NCBI GenBank assembly: GCA_045629285.1
Contig: JAZQQY010000029.1
Location: 124,001 to 188,000, forward strand
Source: UBA1723 sp045629285
GTDB lineage: Bacteria; Bacteroidota; Bacteroidia; Bacteroidales; Paludibacteraceae
Reading direction: 5' to 3'
DNA length: 64,000 nt
This document shows positions 8,348 to 15,858 of the stretch, in pieces; the first letter of the stretch is position 1, and every line of letters begins with the position of its first letter. The notes beneath the pieces were generated by a model. That model worked only from the letters and a program-made list of their open reading frames with translations, searched no databases and was not told the DNA's origin. The translations under genes were made by a program, and so were the position numbers.

Positions 8348-9319
8348 ATGAGAAGAAACAACATATTCGACACACTCGTAACAATCATTTTCATACTCTC
8401 GGTAATTGGCATCATACTATCTGTCTACGAGTATGATCGCTACATGATGATGTTATCCCTCATCATCTTCGGAGTTACGCTTGATGTCATGAGCAGAACC
8501 TTGTACCTTCATGCTGCGTTTATATCCACAATTATCGGAATAATAATCGGTTACAGTCTATTTTCTCCAATCATAATGCTGCCTTCCGTAGTTCTTTGCG
8601 GTATCTATGGAGGACTGGTAATCGGCCGTCATTTGCAGGACAACAACGAGAAAAACCACTACTTTGAGCATCTAAAATATCTCGACGACTCGACCAACAA
8701 CGTCAATGCATACAGCATCGGAATTCCGTTCCTTTTCAGCATGGTGGTAAGAAGCGACGGTGATATCTCAGACAGCGAGCGAGAGAAGGTTTTTGACTTT
8801 TTCAAGAAGAAGTTTCCCAAAGAGTGTTTCGAGATGAACAACACTTTCAAACTGACTCTCGGATATCATGCGACAGACTACAAGAAATATTGCGCAACAG
8901 TATTGGCATACGCAGATAAAGTCGACGATAGTTTCCCACTAGACCTCTACTATGCATTGTTCGACATTGCGACATACGATGGTGCGATGGTGCCGGAAGA
9001 GGCAGAAAGGATGCGTCAGATCGGCAAGACATTGAGAATCGACAATGAGATCATTCTTCAGATGGAAAACGCTCATGGCATGAGAGTTACCAAGATAGAC
9101 AAAGAGGAATCAAAAGCCGAGCTGCGCAAGAAAGCGTTGCAGACATTAGGTCTTGACGACGATGCAGACGACTACTCTATCAAATTGGCATACAATAATT
9201 TGGCTCAGAAGTGTCATCCTCATAAAATGAAAGGGAAATCAACAGAGGAGACTAATGAGCTTTTGAAACGCTTTGAACAGATACAGACTAGCTACGATGT
9301 GTTGTTCATGCAGAAGTGA
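8348..9319 (+). CDS. DjlA-like membrane protein: TerB domain plus degenerate J domain
   Basis: 323 residues. The N-terminus has about four hydrophobic helices (residues 8-100), then a TerB-like helical domain with acidic metal-binding features (VRSDGDISDSEREKVFDFF, FDIATYDGAMVPEEAERM), and a C-terminal J-like domain (QTLGLDDDADDYSIKLAYNNLAQKC, quoted in part). This is the DjlA architecture: membrane anchor, TerB, J domain. The diagnostic HPD tripeptide is HPH here (CHPHKM), read directly from CAT-CCT-CAT at 9225-9233, so Hsp70 ATPase stimulation is probably lost or altered. It has its own promoter and stands alone between the helicase operon and hpt. Confidence 0.82.
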   Translation: MRRNNIFDTLVTIIFILSVIGIILSVYEYDRYMMMLSLIIFGVTLDVMSRTLYLHAAFISTIIGIIIGYSLFSPIIMLPSVVLCGIYGGLVIGRHLQDNNEKNHYFEHLKYLDDSTNNVNAYSIGIPFLFSMVVRSDGDISDSEREKVFDFFKKKFPKECFEMNNTFKLTLGYHATDYKKYCATVLAYADKVDDSFPLDLYYALFDIATYDGAMVPEEAERMRQIGKTLRIDNEIILQMENAHGMRVTKIDKEESKAELRKKALQTLGLDDDADDYSIKLAYNNLAQKCHPHKMKGKSTEETNELLKRFEQIQTSYDVLFMQK

Positions 9320-9332
9320 GTTTCAGGTTTCA
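9319..9332. repeat. inverted dispersed repeat, right copy (AGTTTCAGGTTTCA)
   Basis: Exact reverse complement of 8257-8270; it begins at the last base of the TerB/J-domain stop codon. Confidence 0.6.
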
Positions 9333-9440
9333 AGAATTGGCAGTATTCAACCAATCAGCCACAGGGTTATATCATTTGTTTACAATGCCAAAACATTTGA
9401 GAAATTCCACAAAATCCCTAAAAATCTAGAATAAAATCAT

Positions 9441-9448
9441 TATTTTTG
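9441..9448 (+). promoter_or_regulatory. -7 promoter element for hpt
   Basis: TATTTTTG, 39 bases before the ATG at 9488. Confidence 0.65.
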
Positions 9449-9487
9449 CGATGTCTTATTATAAGAGGGTCCAAAATCAAAAATGGA

Positions 9488-10030
9488 ATGAGTATGGAGA
9501 CAATAGTAATCGCAGGTAAAAAGTTTGCACCTATGATCACAGCAGCCGAACTACAGGCTCGCGTAAGTGATTTGGGAAAGGCAATTTGGCGTGAAAATGC
9601 GTCAGAAAACCCATTGTTTATCGTGATGCTTTCAGGAGCATACGTTTTCGCAGCCGACCTATTGCGCACCATTCCTACCCCAGTTGACATGGCTTTTGTG
9701 AAATACTCATCATACGAGGGAACGCAGAGCACTGGAACGTTGAAACGAGAGATCGGTTTACCGGAGAGCATCAAAGGCAGAACTTGTATCGTTGTCGAGG
9801 ATATTGTCGACACAGGCATCACAATGAAACAGTTTGTTGCAGACCTTAAGGAGAAAGGAGCAGCAAAAGTTAAGATTGCCAGTCTACTTGTCAAGCCGGA
9901 AAACAATAAGACAGACATCAAGGCCGACTATTGCGGATTCGAAATTTCAAAAGAGTTTGTGATCGGCTACGGATTGGATTTCGACGGCAACGCTAGAAAT
10001 CTTGATTCAATCTACAAGTGTATAGATTAA
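9488..10030 (+). CDS. hpt: hypoxanthine phosphoribosyltransferase
   Basis: Purine salvage enzyme of about 180 residues that transfers the phosphoribosyl group of PRPP to hypoxanthine or guanine in the cytosol. The PRPP-binding loop VVEDIVDTGITM is canonical, and the flexible-loop region KYSSYEGTQSTG precedes it. LSGAYVFAADLLR is the usual N-terminal segment. ATG 9488 (MSMETIVIAG) or ATG 9494 are the realistic starts; a longer frame beginning at 9446 would start inside the promoter. A palindromic repeat and adk follow, 71 bases on, in the same direction. Confidence 0.95.
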   Translation: MSMETIVIAGKKFAPMITAAELQARVSDLGKAIWRENASENPLFIVMLSGAYVFAADLLRTIPTPVDMAFVKYSSYEGTQSTGTLKREIGLPESIKGRTCIVVEDIVDTGITMKQFVADLKEKGAAKVKIASLLVKPENNKTDIKADYCGFEISKEFVIGYGLDFDGNARNLDSIYKCID

Positions 10031-10037
10031 GTAAAAT

Positions 10038-10061
10038 GTAAAGACGTCGCGTCAGCGCGTC
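10038..10061. repeat. AGACG/CGTCT palindromic repeat, copy 1
   Basis: AGACG-t-CGC-GTCA-GCG-CGTCT stem-loop between hpt and adk. Twenty bases, 10038-10057, recur exactly but inverted at 15801-15820. Confidence 0.75.
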
Positions 10062-10101
10062 TCTTAAAAAGAATATAAACGAAATTTATAAAAAGATAAA
10101 A

Positions 10102-10674
10102 ATGAAAAACGTAGTGATTTTCGGAGCTCCAGGTTCAGGAAAGGGAACACAGAGCGAACTTATCATCAAGGAGTTTGGTTTGGCTCACATCTCAACAGGT
10201 GATGTATTGAGAGCTGAGATTGCAAACGGCACAGAGCTAGGTAAGACAGCTAAGGGTTACATGGACAACGGTCAGTTGGTACCAGACAGCCTAATCATCG
10301 ATATTCTTGCTTCAGTTCTTGACAGCAAGGGTAAGAACATCCCAGGTGTTATCTTCGACGGTTTCCCACGCACAATCGCTCAGGCAGAGGCTCTTAACGC
10401 AATGTTGAAGGAGCGCGGCACTCAGATCAATGTAGTAGTTGGTCTTGAGGTTGAGGAGGACGAGCTTATCAAGAGAATCGTAGAGAGAGGTAAGACTTCA
10501 GGTCGTTCAGACGATAACGCAGACACAGCTAAGAAGCGTTTGTCTACATACTTCAACCAGACTCTTCCATTGAAGGATTTCTATGTAAAGGAAGGTAAGT
10601 ATGCTTCTATCAAGGGTATGGGCTCAATTGAGTCTATCTTCGCTGATATCAAGAAGGCTATCGAGAACGCTTAA
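10102..10674 (+). CDS. adk: adenylate kinase
   Basis: 190-residue nucleotide kinase (ATP + AMP = 2 ADP). The P-loop GAPGSGKGT is at 8-16, followed by the AMP-binding segments HISTGDVLR and FDGFPRTIAQAEA, and a short lid (ERGKTSGRSDDN), i.e. the short form without the long or zinc-binding LID. Codon choice is strongly biased (AAG, GGT, GAG), as in other highly expressed genes here. A strong terminator follows immediately. Located 71 bases after hpt; both act in purine nucleotide supply. Confidence 0.97.
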   Translation: MKNVVIFGAPGSGKGTQSELIIKEFGLAHISTGDVLRAEIANGTELGKTAKGYMDNGQLVPDSLIIDILASVLDSKGKNIPGVIFDGFPRTIAQAEALNAMLKERGTQINVVVGLEVEEDELIKRIVERGKTSGRSDDNADTAKKRLSTYFNQTLPLKDFYVKEGKYASIKGMGSIESIFADIKKAIENA

Positions 10675-10685
10675 TTGAAACTTCA

Positions 10686-10715
10686 ACAGGTGCTACAAAT
10701 GTAGCATCTGTTTTT
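10686..10715 (+). terminator. terminator after adk
   Basis: Eleven-bp stem ACAGGTGCTAC / GTAGCATCTGT (one G-T pair), AAAT loop, then TTTTATTTT. Confidence 0.85.
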
Positions 10716-10837
10716 ATTTTGATTACGATGTTGGTTAATACGCCCAAAAAGACATACAACTCGTAATAACAGCAATTGAACACCTCCACTCCAACGGTAA
10801 TCGTTGAGTGGGTATAACTTGCGATATTGAAAAAGAT

Positions 10838-11356
10838 ATGACGGTATTACCTTATGCGATAATTGTATCAATGATTGCTTATTGTCTCAACCGTAAGTTA
10901 AACGTCAGCGACAAGGAGCAGGATAAGACGAAGAAGATTATTTATCTGGTTATATTCATACTGTTATTATTTTGCATTTGCAGTGCAGCCGTATTGCTTG
11001 AATATCAAATTCACATGCGAGCAATCATACGCTTCGCGACAGAGAAGATAATGGCAGTAAAAACACAATACATTTTAGGCAAAGGTCTATTTATAACTCT
11101 ATTTCTATCAATTGTAACGTACGTCTACAACATCTTCGCCGCAAAATTCAGAACAAAAAGGCTCTTGAAAGAAGCTGAAGAAGTAAGATTTGAAATAGAC
11201 AAAGTTCAAGATGATAAACCATTCTGGGAAAAATACCATTGGAAAGATGTGTTGTGCTACGTTGTTTTGACAACAATCACATACTTGATAACAAGTTCAT
11301 TATTTTTGAATTTCGTAGCCTTCGTTGTGAAGAACTACATCAGATATAATGTATAG
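10838..11356 (+). CDS. hypothetical membrane protein, ~172 aa
   Basis: Not recognised. Starting at the ATG at 10838 (MTVLPYAIIVSMIAYCLNRK) the protein has four hydrophobic segments: about 2-17, 36-58, 82-103 and 142-165 in that numbering. Between helices three and four is a charged cytoplasmic stretch (RTKRLLKEAEEVRFEIDKVQ) that may be coiled. A GTG at 10808 would add ten residues before the first helix and is less likely. It stands alone between adk and serS with a terminator on each side, so it has its own transcript, but no clear TAnnTTTG box was found. Confidence 0.6.
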   Translation: MTVLPYAIIVSMIAYCLNRKLNVSDKEQDKTKKIIYLVIFILLLFCICSAAVLLEYQIHMRAIIRFATEKIMAVKTQYILGKGLFITLFLSIVTYVYNIFAAKFRTKRLLKEAEEVRFEIDKVQDDKPFWEKYHWKDVLCYVVLTTITYLITSSLFLNFVAFVVKNYIRYNV

Positions 11357-11377
11357 AAATAAATCCCTTACTATTTG

Positions 11378-11408
11378 AAGACGGTGGAGAAATCCATCGT
11401 CTTTTTAG
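11378..11408 (+). terminator. terminator after the membrane protein gene
   Basis: Eleven-bp stem AAGACGGTGGA / TCCATCGTCTT (one G-T pair), GAAA loop, T-run. Confidence 0.85.
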
Positions 11409-11430
11409 TTTCATATAACTACAACAAAAA

Positions 11431-11455
11431 AGAGACGTTGCGATGCAACGTCTCT
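11431..11455. repeat. AGACG/CGTCT palindromic repeat, copy 2
   Basis: Perfect 11-bp stem AGAGACGTTGC / GCAACGTCTCT with loop GAT, lying 3' of both flanking convergent genes; A-rich before it and no long T-run after. Confidence 0.8.
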
Positions 11456-11472
11456 AAATTATTCTTTGATAA

Positions 11473-11496
11473 AGACGCGATGCCTCGCGTCTCTAC
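11473..11496. repeat. AGACG/CGTCT palindromic repeat, copy 3
   Basis: AGACGCGA / TCGCGTCT stem with loop TGCC and the trailing TCTAC, 18 bases after copy 2 and just beyond the serS stop codon. Confidence 0.75.
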
Positions 11497-11504
11497 GACA
11501 CTAG

Positions 11505-12776
11505 TCAGTCAATATACTCGCAACCCATGTAAGGAACAAGAACCTTAGGAACGCGTACGCCCTTCTCAGTCTGGTTGTTCTCAAGCAATGCAGCAACGAT
11601 TCTTGGAAGAGCCATAGCCGAACCATTCAATGTGTGGCAAAGCTGAGCCTTCTTGTCAGCACCTTTGTAACGACACTTCAAACGATTAGCCTGGTAAGTA
11701 TCGAAGTTAGAAACTGAAGATACCTCCAACCACCTCTTCTGAGCAGCTGAATAAACCTCGAAGTCGTAGCATGTAGCAGCTGTGAAGCTCATATCACCAC
11801 CACATAGGTGAAGGATACGGTATGGAAGCTCAAGCTTCTTAACCAAGCTCTCAACATGCGCCAACATCTCCTTGTGGCTCTCCTTTGAATGCTCAGGAGT
11901 ATCGATTCTTACAATCTCAATCTTAGAGAACTCGTGAAGACGGTTCAAACCACGTACATCCTTACCGTATGAACCTGCCTCTCTACGGAAACACTGAGTG
12001 TATGCACAGTTCTTGATAGGAAGATCCTTCTCATCAAGGACAACATCACGGTAGATGTTTGTAACAGGAACCTCAGCTGTTGGGATCAAATATAGATCAT
12101 CTACCTCGCAATGGTACATCTGGCCCTCCTTGTCAGGCAACTGACCTGTACCGAAACCAGAAGCCTGGTTTACTACTGTTGGCGGCATAATCTCTGTGTA
12201 GCCTGCGTTTCTTGCCTCATCTAGGAAGAAATTGATTAGAGCACGCTGCAAACGGGCACCCTTACCGATATATACAGGGAATCCAGCACCTGAGATCTTA
12301 ACACCTAGCTCGAAGTCGATTAGGTTGTACTTCTTAGCGATCTCCCAGTGAGGAAGAGCATCATCACCCAAATTAGGAATTTCGTTACCCATCTTTACTA
12401 CAACGTTGTCCTCGGCAGTCTTGCCATCAGGAACTTCATCGTAAGGCATATTAGGAATTGTATATAGAAGTGAGTTGATCTTCTCAATAGCCTCACTCAT
12501 CTTTGCGTCAAGATCCTTTGACTTCTCCTTGATTGCAGCAACCTTGCTCTTAGCCTCTTCAGCCTCAGCCTTCTTACCCTCTTTCATAAGAGCACCTACG
12601 CTCTTGGAAATTGCGTTTGTTTCAGCCAAGTTAGCGTCAAGCTCAGCCTGAGTCGACTTACGAATCTTATCTAGTTCAATGATTTTACCAATCACTTCTT
12701 TGGCGTCAAAACCTTTTCTCGCCAACTTGCGGACAACTTCGTCCGTGTTCTCTGTAATTACCTTTAGTGTTAGCAT
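11505..12776 (-). CDS. serS: seryl-tRNA synthetase
   Basis: Class II aminoacyl-tRNA synthetase of 423 residues that charges tRNA-Ser. Residues about 30-105 form the long tRNA-binding coiled coil (rich in Glu/Lys/Ala). The catalytic core shows the TAEVPVTN segment, motif 2 (CFRREAGSYGKDVRG) and motif 3 (LNGSAMALPRIVAALLEN). Length and order are normal. It has its own promoter (minus strand, 12806-12813) directly upstream, separate from the acetyltransferase gene that precedes it on the same strand. Codon use is that of a highly expressed gene. Confidence 0.97.
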   Translation of the reverse strand: MLTLKVITENTDEVVRKLARKGFDAKEVIGKIIELDKIRKSTQAELDANLAETNAISKSVGALMKEGKKAEAEEAKSKVAAIKEKSKDLDAKMSEAIEKINSLLYTIPNMPYDEVPDGKTAEDNVVVKMGNEIPNLGDDALPHWEIAKKYNLIDFELGVKISGAGFPVYIGKGARLQRALINFFLDEARNAGYTEIMPPTVVNQASGFGTGQLPDKEGQMYHCEVDDLYLIPTAEVPVTNIYRDVVLDEKDLPIKNCAYTQCFRREAGSYGKDVRGLNRLHEFSKIEIVRIDTPEHSKESHKEMLAHVESLVKKLELPYRILHLCGGDMSFTAATCYDFEVYSAAQKRWLEVSSVSNFDTYQANRLKCRYKGADKKAQLCHTLNGSAMALPRIVAALLENNQTEKGVRVPKVLVPYMGCEYID

Positions 12777-12805
12777 AATCTAATTTTTAGCTACTCTTTA
12801 TTTTG

Positions 12806-12813
12806 CAAAGGTA
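12806..12813 (-). promoter_or_regulatory. -7 promoter element of serS
   Basis: TACCTTTG on the minus strand, 29 bases before the serS ATG. Confidence 0.65.
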
Positions 12814-12821
12814 CAAAATAA

Positions 12822-12853
12822 ATTCATAATTCGTAATTCATAATTACGTAATT
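12822..12853. repeat. AT-rich tandem-like repeat (TTCATAATTCGTAA units)
   Basis: Imperfect repeats of ATTCATAATTCGTA between serS and the acetyltransferase gene. Similar tracts lie at 17284-17322 and 27931-27966. Confidence 0.5.
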
Positions 12854-12873
12854 GTTTCGATGAGGAAACAAAT

Positions 12874-13755
12874 TTATTTTTCCTCAAGTGCGACATCTCT
12901 GATATACTTTGCCGGCGAACCTCCGACAACAGTATTAGCCTTGACATCTTTTGTGACGACAGAACCGGCTGCGACAATAGCACCGTCGCCAATAGTGACA
13001 CCCGGACAGATAGTCACATTTGCTCCGATCCAGACATTGACTCCAAGTGTGACAGGGCGCAAATACATGTCGCCGCGCTTCGAAGGGATCTCATCGTGGT
13101 TGATAGTAGCTATCACACAGTTGTGCCCGATCAAACAACCGTCGCCAATAAAGATTCCTCCCTGATCCTGAAAATGGCATGAAGCATTGATAAACACATT
13201 CTTACCAACATGAATATTACGTCCGCAATCAGTATAGAAAGGAGGAAAAATACCGAATGACGAGTCAACTTTCTCCCCTGTCAATTCAGAGAAAAGATTA
13301 ACCAACTCATCGTTTGTATGGAATTTCGTATTCATTTCCATAGTGATGCGACGGGCATTTGTCGCCATGGCATGCATAAGCTGATGAGCATGGCTTCCTG
13401 CCTCGACACAAGGATATTGTTTGATATATTCAAAAAACTCATTTTCAGTCATTAAAGACGACCCTACAGCAGTAGCCGAGACCGTCATAGAAGTCGATCC
13501 TGCCACCTGAGTTGACTCTGACTTTGAAGGAAAATTACTTTGAGGAGTATCATCCAAATCCTCCAGCATACCCTTCTCTATCGTCTCTACCATTTGTCGT
13601 GCAAGCATGTGACCCTGCTCTGCGGCAGCCTTGAACAACTCCAAAGCTCTCTTAACATCCTTCTCTACTCCGTTGCCGGTAAGGAATCTACGACCTACAG
13701 AAAAGTTGATTTCTGCATCGTCATCGTAATCGAAATCTGTATTATTGCAACTCAC
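12874..13755 (-). CDS. Sel1-like repeat fused to a hexapeptide-repeat (LbH) O-acetyltransferase
   Basis: 293 residues in two parts. Residues about 16-52 match one Sel1-like repeat (GRRFLTGNGVEKDVKRALEL then FKAAAEQGHMLA). After a Ser/Thr-rich linker (72-100), residues 101-290 resemble maltose/galactoside acetyltransferases: an N-terminal helical cap, then the left-handed beta-helix with NHDEIPSKR (catalytic-type His), VWIGANVTICPGVTIGDGA and the closing VVGGSPAKYIR. The acetyl donor would be acetyl-CoA and the acceptor a sugar. A single Sel1 unit in front of this enzyme is an uncommon arrangement and may mediate protein contact. Monocistronic by appearance. Confidence 0.85.
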   Translation of the reverse strand: MSCNNTDFDYDDDAEINFSVGRRFLTGNGVEKDVKRALELFKAAAEQGHMLARQMVETIEKGMLEDLDDTPQSNFPSKSESTQVAGSTSMTVSATAVGSSLMTENEFFEYIKQYPCVEAGSHAHQLMHAMATNARRITMEMNTKFHTNDELVNLFSELTGEKVDSSFGIFPPFYTDCGRNIHVGKNVFINASCHFQDQGGIFIGDGCLIGHNCVIATINHDEIPSKRGDMYLRPVTLGVNVWIGANVTICPGVTIGDGAIVAAGSVVTKDVKANTVVGGSPAKYIRDVALEEK

Positions 13756-13884
13756 TTTCTAATGAAATTAACGATAAAAAATTAAGGGTTAAAAATGTGG
13801 GGGTATAGTCATTACCCACAGAAAGCATCGCAAATCTCCCCTCATTTTTAACTTTTAACTCTTAATTCCTAATTAAACAAAAAA

Positions 13885-13903
13885 GGGAGGCGCGAAACCT
13901 CCC
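13885..13903 (-). terminator. terminator for the acidic lipoprotein gene
   Basis: GGGAGG / CCTCCC stem; on the minus strand it is followed by a T-rich tract (plus-strand AAACAAAAAA at 13876-13884). Confidence 0.7.
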
Positions 13904-13925
13904 AAATAATTCTTTTACATCAAAA

Positions 13926-14336
13926 TTACTTCTCTGAAGATTCCTCAGAACCGCTCTCACTAGCTACTGGGCTCATCAATTTGTCGATAATGTTATCAAC
14001 TGTGTTGATAGCAGCATCACCCTTTTCTGTTCCACCATAATAATCCTCAACAAGGACCTCAGCAAAAGCTCCTTTGTAAACCTTATCGTCAGAATTCTTA
14101 TAACCAGTTCCTAGAGCAATCAACCTAGCTCCTTTAGTCAAGCTTTCAGAAGAAAGAGGGTTAGCTTTGATTTCATTCGACAACTGAATAAATTCCTTTC
14201 CATCGGCTCTACCCTGCTCTGCAGAAGACTTGATCTCAGAACCGTTATTATCATCATCATCACCACAAGATGTAAATGTACCGCACATCAAAGTTGATGT
14301 CAAAAAGCACATTGCCAAATACTTATTGAATTTCAT
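13926..14336 (-). CDS. hypothetical surface lipoprotein, 136 aa
   Basis: Not recognised by family. It has a type II signal peptide (MKFNKYLAMCFLTSTLMCG) with the lipobox Cys in FTSCGDDDD. The four Asp after the Cys-Gly match the Bacteroidota lipoprotein export signal, so surface exposure on the outer membrane is likely. The mature part is mostly helical and polar, with a Ser/Glu-rich tail (SESGSEESSEK). It is divergent from the highly biased glycan-binding-type lipoprotein gene at 14495 and closed by its own terminator, so it is probably an independent unit. Confidence 0.75.
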   Translation of the reverse strand: MKFNKYLAMCFLTSTLMCGTFTSCGDDDDNNGSEIKSSAEQGRADGKEFIQLSNEIKANPLSSESLTKGARLIALGTGYKNSDDKVYKGAFAEVLVEDYYGGTEKGDAAINTVDNIIDKLMSPVASESGSEESSEK

Positions 14337-14455
14337 CGTTTTTAGATTTATTAATTTTCGGCAATATTAACTCATTTCGACCATAAATTCACAAAATCCA
14401 CAAACTTTTTCATAAAAAAACAGTTAAAATGTTTTAATTATCGTATTATTATACC

Positions 14456-14463
14456 TACTTTTG
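14456..14463 (+). promoter_or_regulatory. -7 promoter element for the lipoprotein at 14495
   Basis: TACTTTTG, fitting TAnnTTTG, 31 bases before the ATG. Confidence 0.65.
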
Positions 14464-14494
14464 CACAAAAAGGAATAAATAACAATTAGACAAA

Positions 14495-15691
14495 ATGAGA
14501 AAGATATATCATTCAATTGCTATTGCTGCTGTTGCCATTGCAATGTCATCATGCGCAAACAAAGAGCAGTCAAAGCCAGTTGATAATGCACAAGGACCTA
14601 TTAAACCTGTTGAGGAGGAAATCGTTGTAGACACCACTAAGATTGCTGACAAGGATGCAGCATATCTATTCTATAATGAATTCACTGTAGCAGGCAAGCC
14701 ACTTAAGATCAAGGGTGGCGAGTACTCTAAGAGCGCTAAGGTAAGTGTATTCTTCAACGACGGTAATGGCTTCAACCTAGCTTCTCCAAAGGTAGAGGTT
14801 AAGGGAGACAATGAAATCTGGGCAGTTGTTCCAGAAGGAGTTGCTAATTCATTCCCTGTAAAAATCGTTAACGGTTCAGACGAAATCGTTACAGATATCC
14901 TTTTCCGTGACGCTCGCAACATCATTGTTGATTTTGATAACAAGAAGGATCAGCTTTACATCAGCGGTAGCGCTGAGAAGTACGCTAACCTATTTGGCGA
15001 AAACAACGGCGACTACGGTGTGTTCGACGACATCAAGAGCTGGCAGGCAATCGTTTACCAGAGCTCACGCGAGAACGCTAAGGCTGCCGATCCAACAGTA
15101 TTCGGTCAGTTTACTCAGGAGATCCTAGACAAGAAGCTTAACATCCGCGAGTTCGCTATCAAGTTTGAGGTTAACGTTCCTAAGGAGCACCCTATCATCG
15201 GTGAGGTATTTGAGTTCGGTTTCTGCAACGGTAACGACGAGGATCCAATCGGCAACATCCGTAACTGTGCAGCTTACTGGTGTCCATCCGAGTATGTATG
15301 GATCAAGGAGACAGACTCATGGGAGATCGACAACGCTAAGCCATTCTTTACAGATGGTTGGATGACAGTCACAATCCCATTCTCTGAACTATTGTGGAAG
15401 AGCAAGAACATGAGCATCTGTGCTGACGCTTCTCACAACGGTCAGTATACTAACGGTGCATGGACAGATTACAAGCACCACTACAACTACGCACAGCTTC
15501 ATTCGGACCCATTGGAGATTGAGCGTTGGGGTGGATTCACAATCAACGTCAACGAGTACGGTAGCTGCTTGAGAAGAGAGAAGTACAAGGTTGCTATGGA
15601 CAACATCCGTATCGTTCCTAACGATGGTGCCGGTGCACTTTACTTGAAGAAGGATTACGGTGTTCCTACACGCCACTACTCTAAGAAATAA
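14495..15691 (+). CDS. IPT/TIG-type glycan-binding surface lipoprotein (SGBP-B-like)
   Basis: 398-residue lipoprotein (lipobox AMSSCANKE). Residues about 58-140 form an IPT/TIG-like Ig domain ending FRDARNIIVDFDN. The rest resembles the C-terminal carbohydrate-binding domain of Bacteroidota surface glycan-binding proteins: IREFAIKFEVNVPKEHP, aromatic patches (AAYWCPSEYVW) and GWMTVTIPFSELLWKS. Such proteins usually hold polysaccharide at the cell surface beside a SusC/SusD pair, but none is in this window. Codon use is strongly biased, suggesting an abundant protein. It has its own promoter and terminator. A shorter paralogue sits at 18772. The ligand is unknown. Confidence 0.78.
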   Translation: MRKIYHSIAIAAVAIAMSSCANKEQSKPVDNAQGPIKPVEEEIVVDTTKIADKDAAYLFYNEFTVAGKPLKIKGGEYSKSAKVSVFFNDGNGFNLASPKVEVKGDNEIWAVVPEGVANSFPVKIVNGSDEIVTDILFRDARNIIVDFDNKKDQLYISGSAEKYANLFGENNGDYGVFDDIKSWQAIVYQSSRENAKAADPTVFGQFTQEILDKKLNIREFAIKFEVNVPKEHPIIGEVFEFGFCNGNDEDPIGNIRNCAAYWCPSEYVWIKETDSWEIDNAKPFFTDGWMTVTIPFSELLWKSKNMSICADASHNGQYTNGAWTDYKHHYNYAQLHSDPLEIERWGGFTINVNEYGSCLRREKYKVAMDNIRIVPNDGAGALYLKKDYGVPTRHYSKK

Positions 15692-15713
15692 GAGTTAAAT
15701 TCTCAAATTATAA

Positions 15714-15746
15714 AAGCGAGTCACTTTACAGCGGCTCGCTTTTTTC
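15714..15746 (+). terminator. terminator after the 14495 lipoprotein gene
   Basis: Nine-bp stem AAGCGAGTC / GGCTCGCTT (one T-G pair), ten-base loop, then six T. Confidence 0.85.
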
Positions 15747-15800
15747 TTGACTGATATTCGCTTTTATCATGTCATAAGCCTGAGGATCTCGGTTAAAAAA

Positions 15801-15820
15801 CGCTGACGCGACGTCTTTAC
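15801..15820. repeat. AGACG/CGTCT repeat, copy 4 (inverted 20-base match to copy 1)
   Basis: CGCTGACGCGACGTCTTTAC, the exact reverse complement of 10038-10057; 39 bases before cls. Confidence 0.75.
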
Positions 15821-15858
15821 AGGTTAATTTCACATTTATAATTTAGCATTTATAAAAA

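Noticed and set aside
11431..11496. A CRISPR array, suggested by two neighbouring palindromic repeats
   Set aside because: Only two units of unequal sequence, no spacers of even length, and members of the family lie alone elsewhere in the window; no cas genes.
14671..14943. Antisense open frame across the glycan-binding lipoprotein gene
   Set aside because: It mirrors the strongly biased codons of the real gene and has no independent support.
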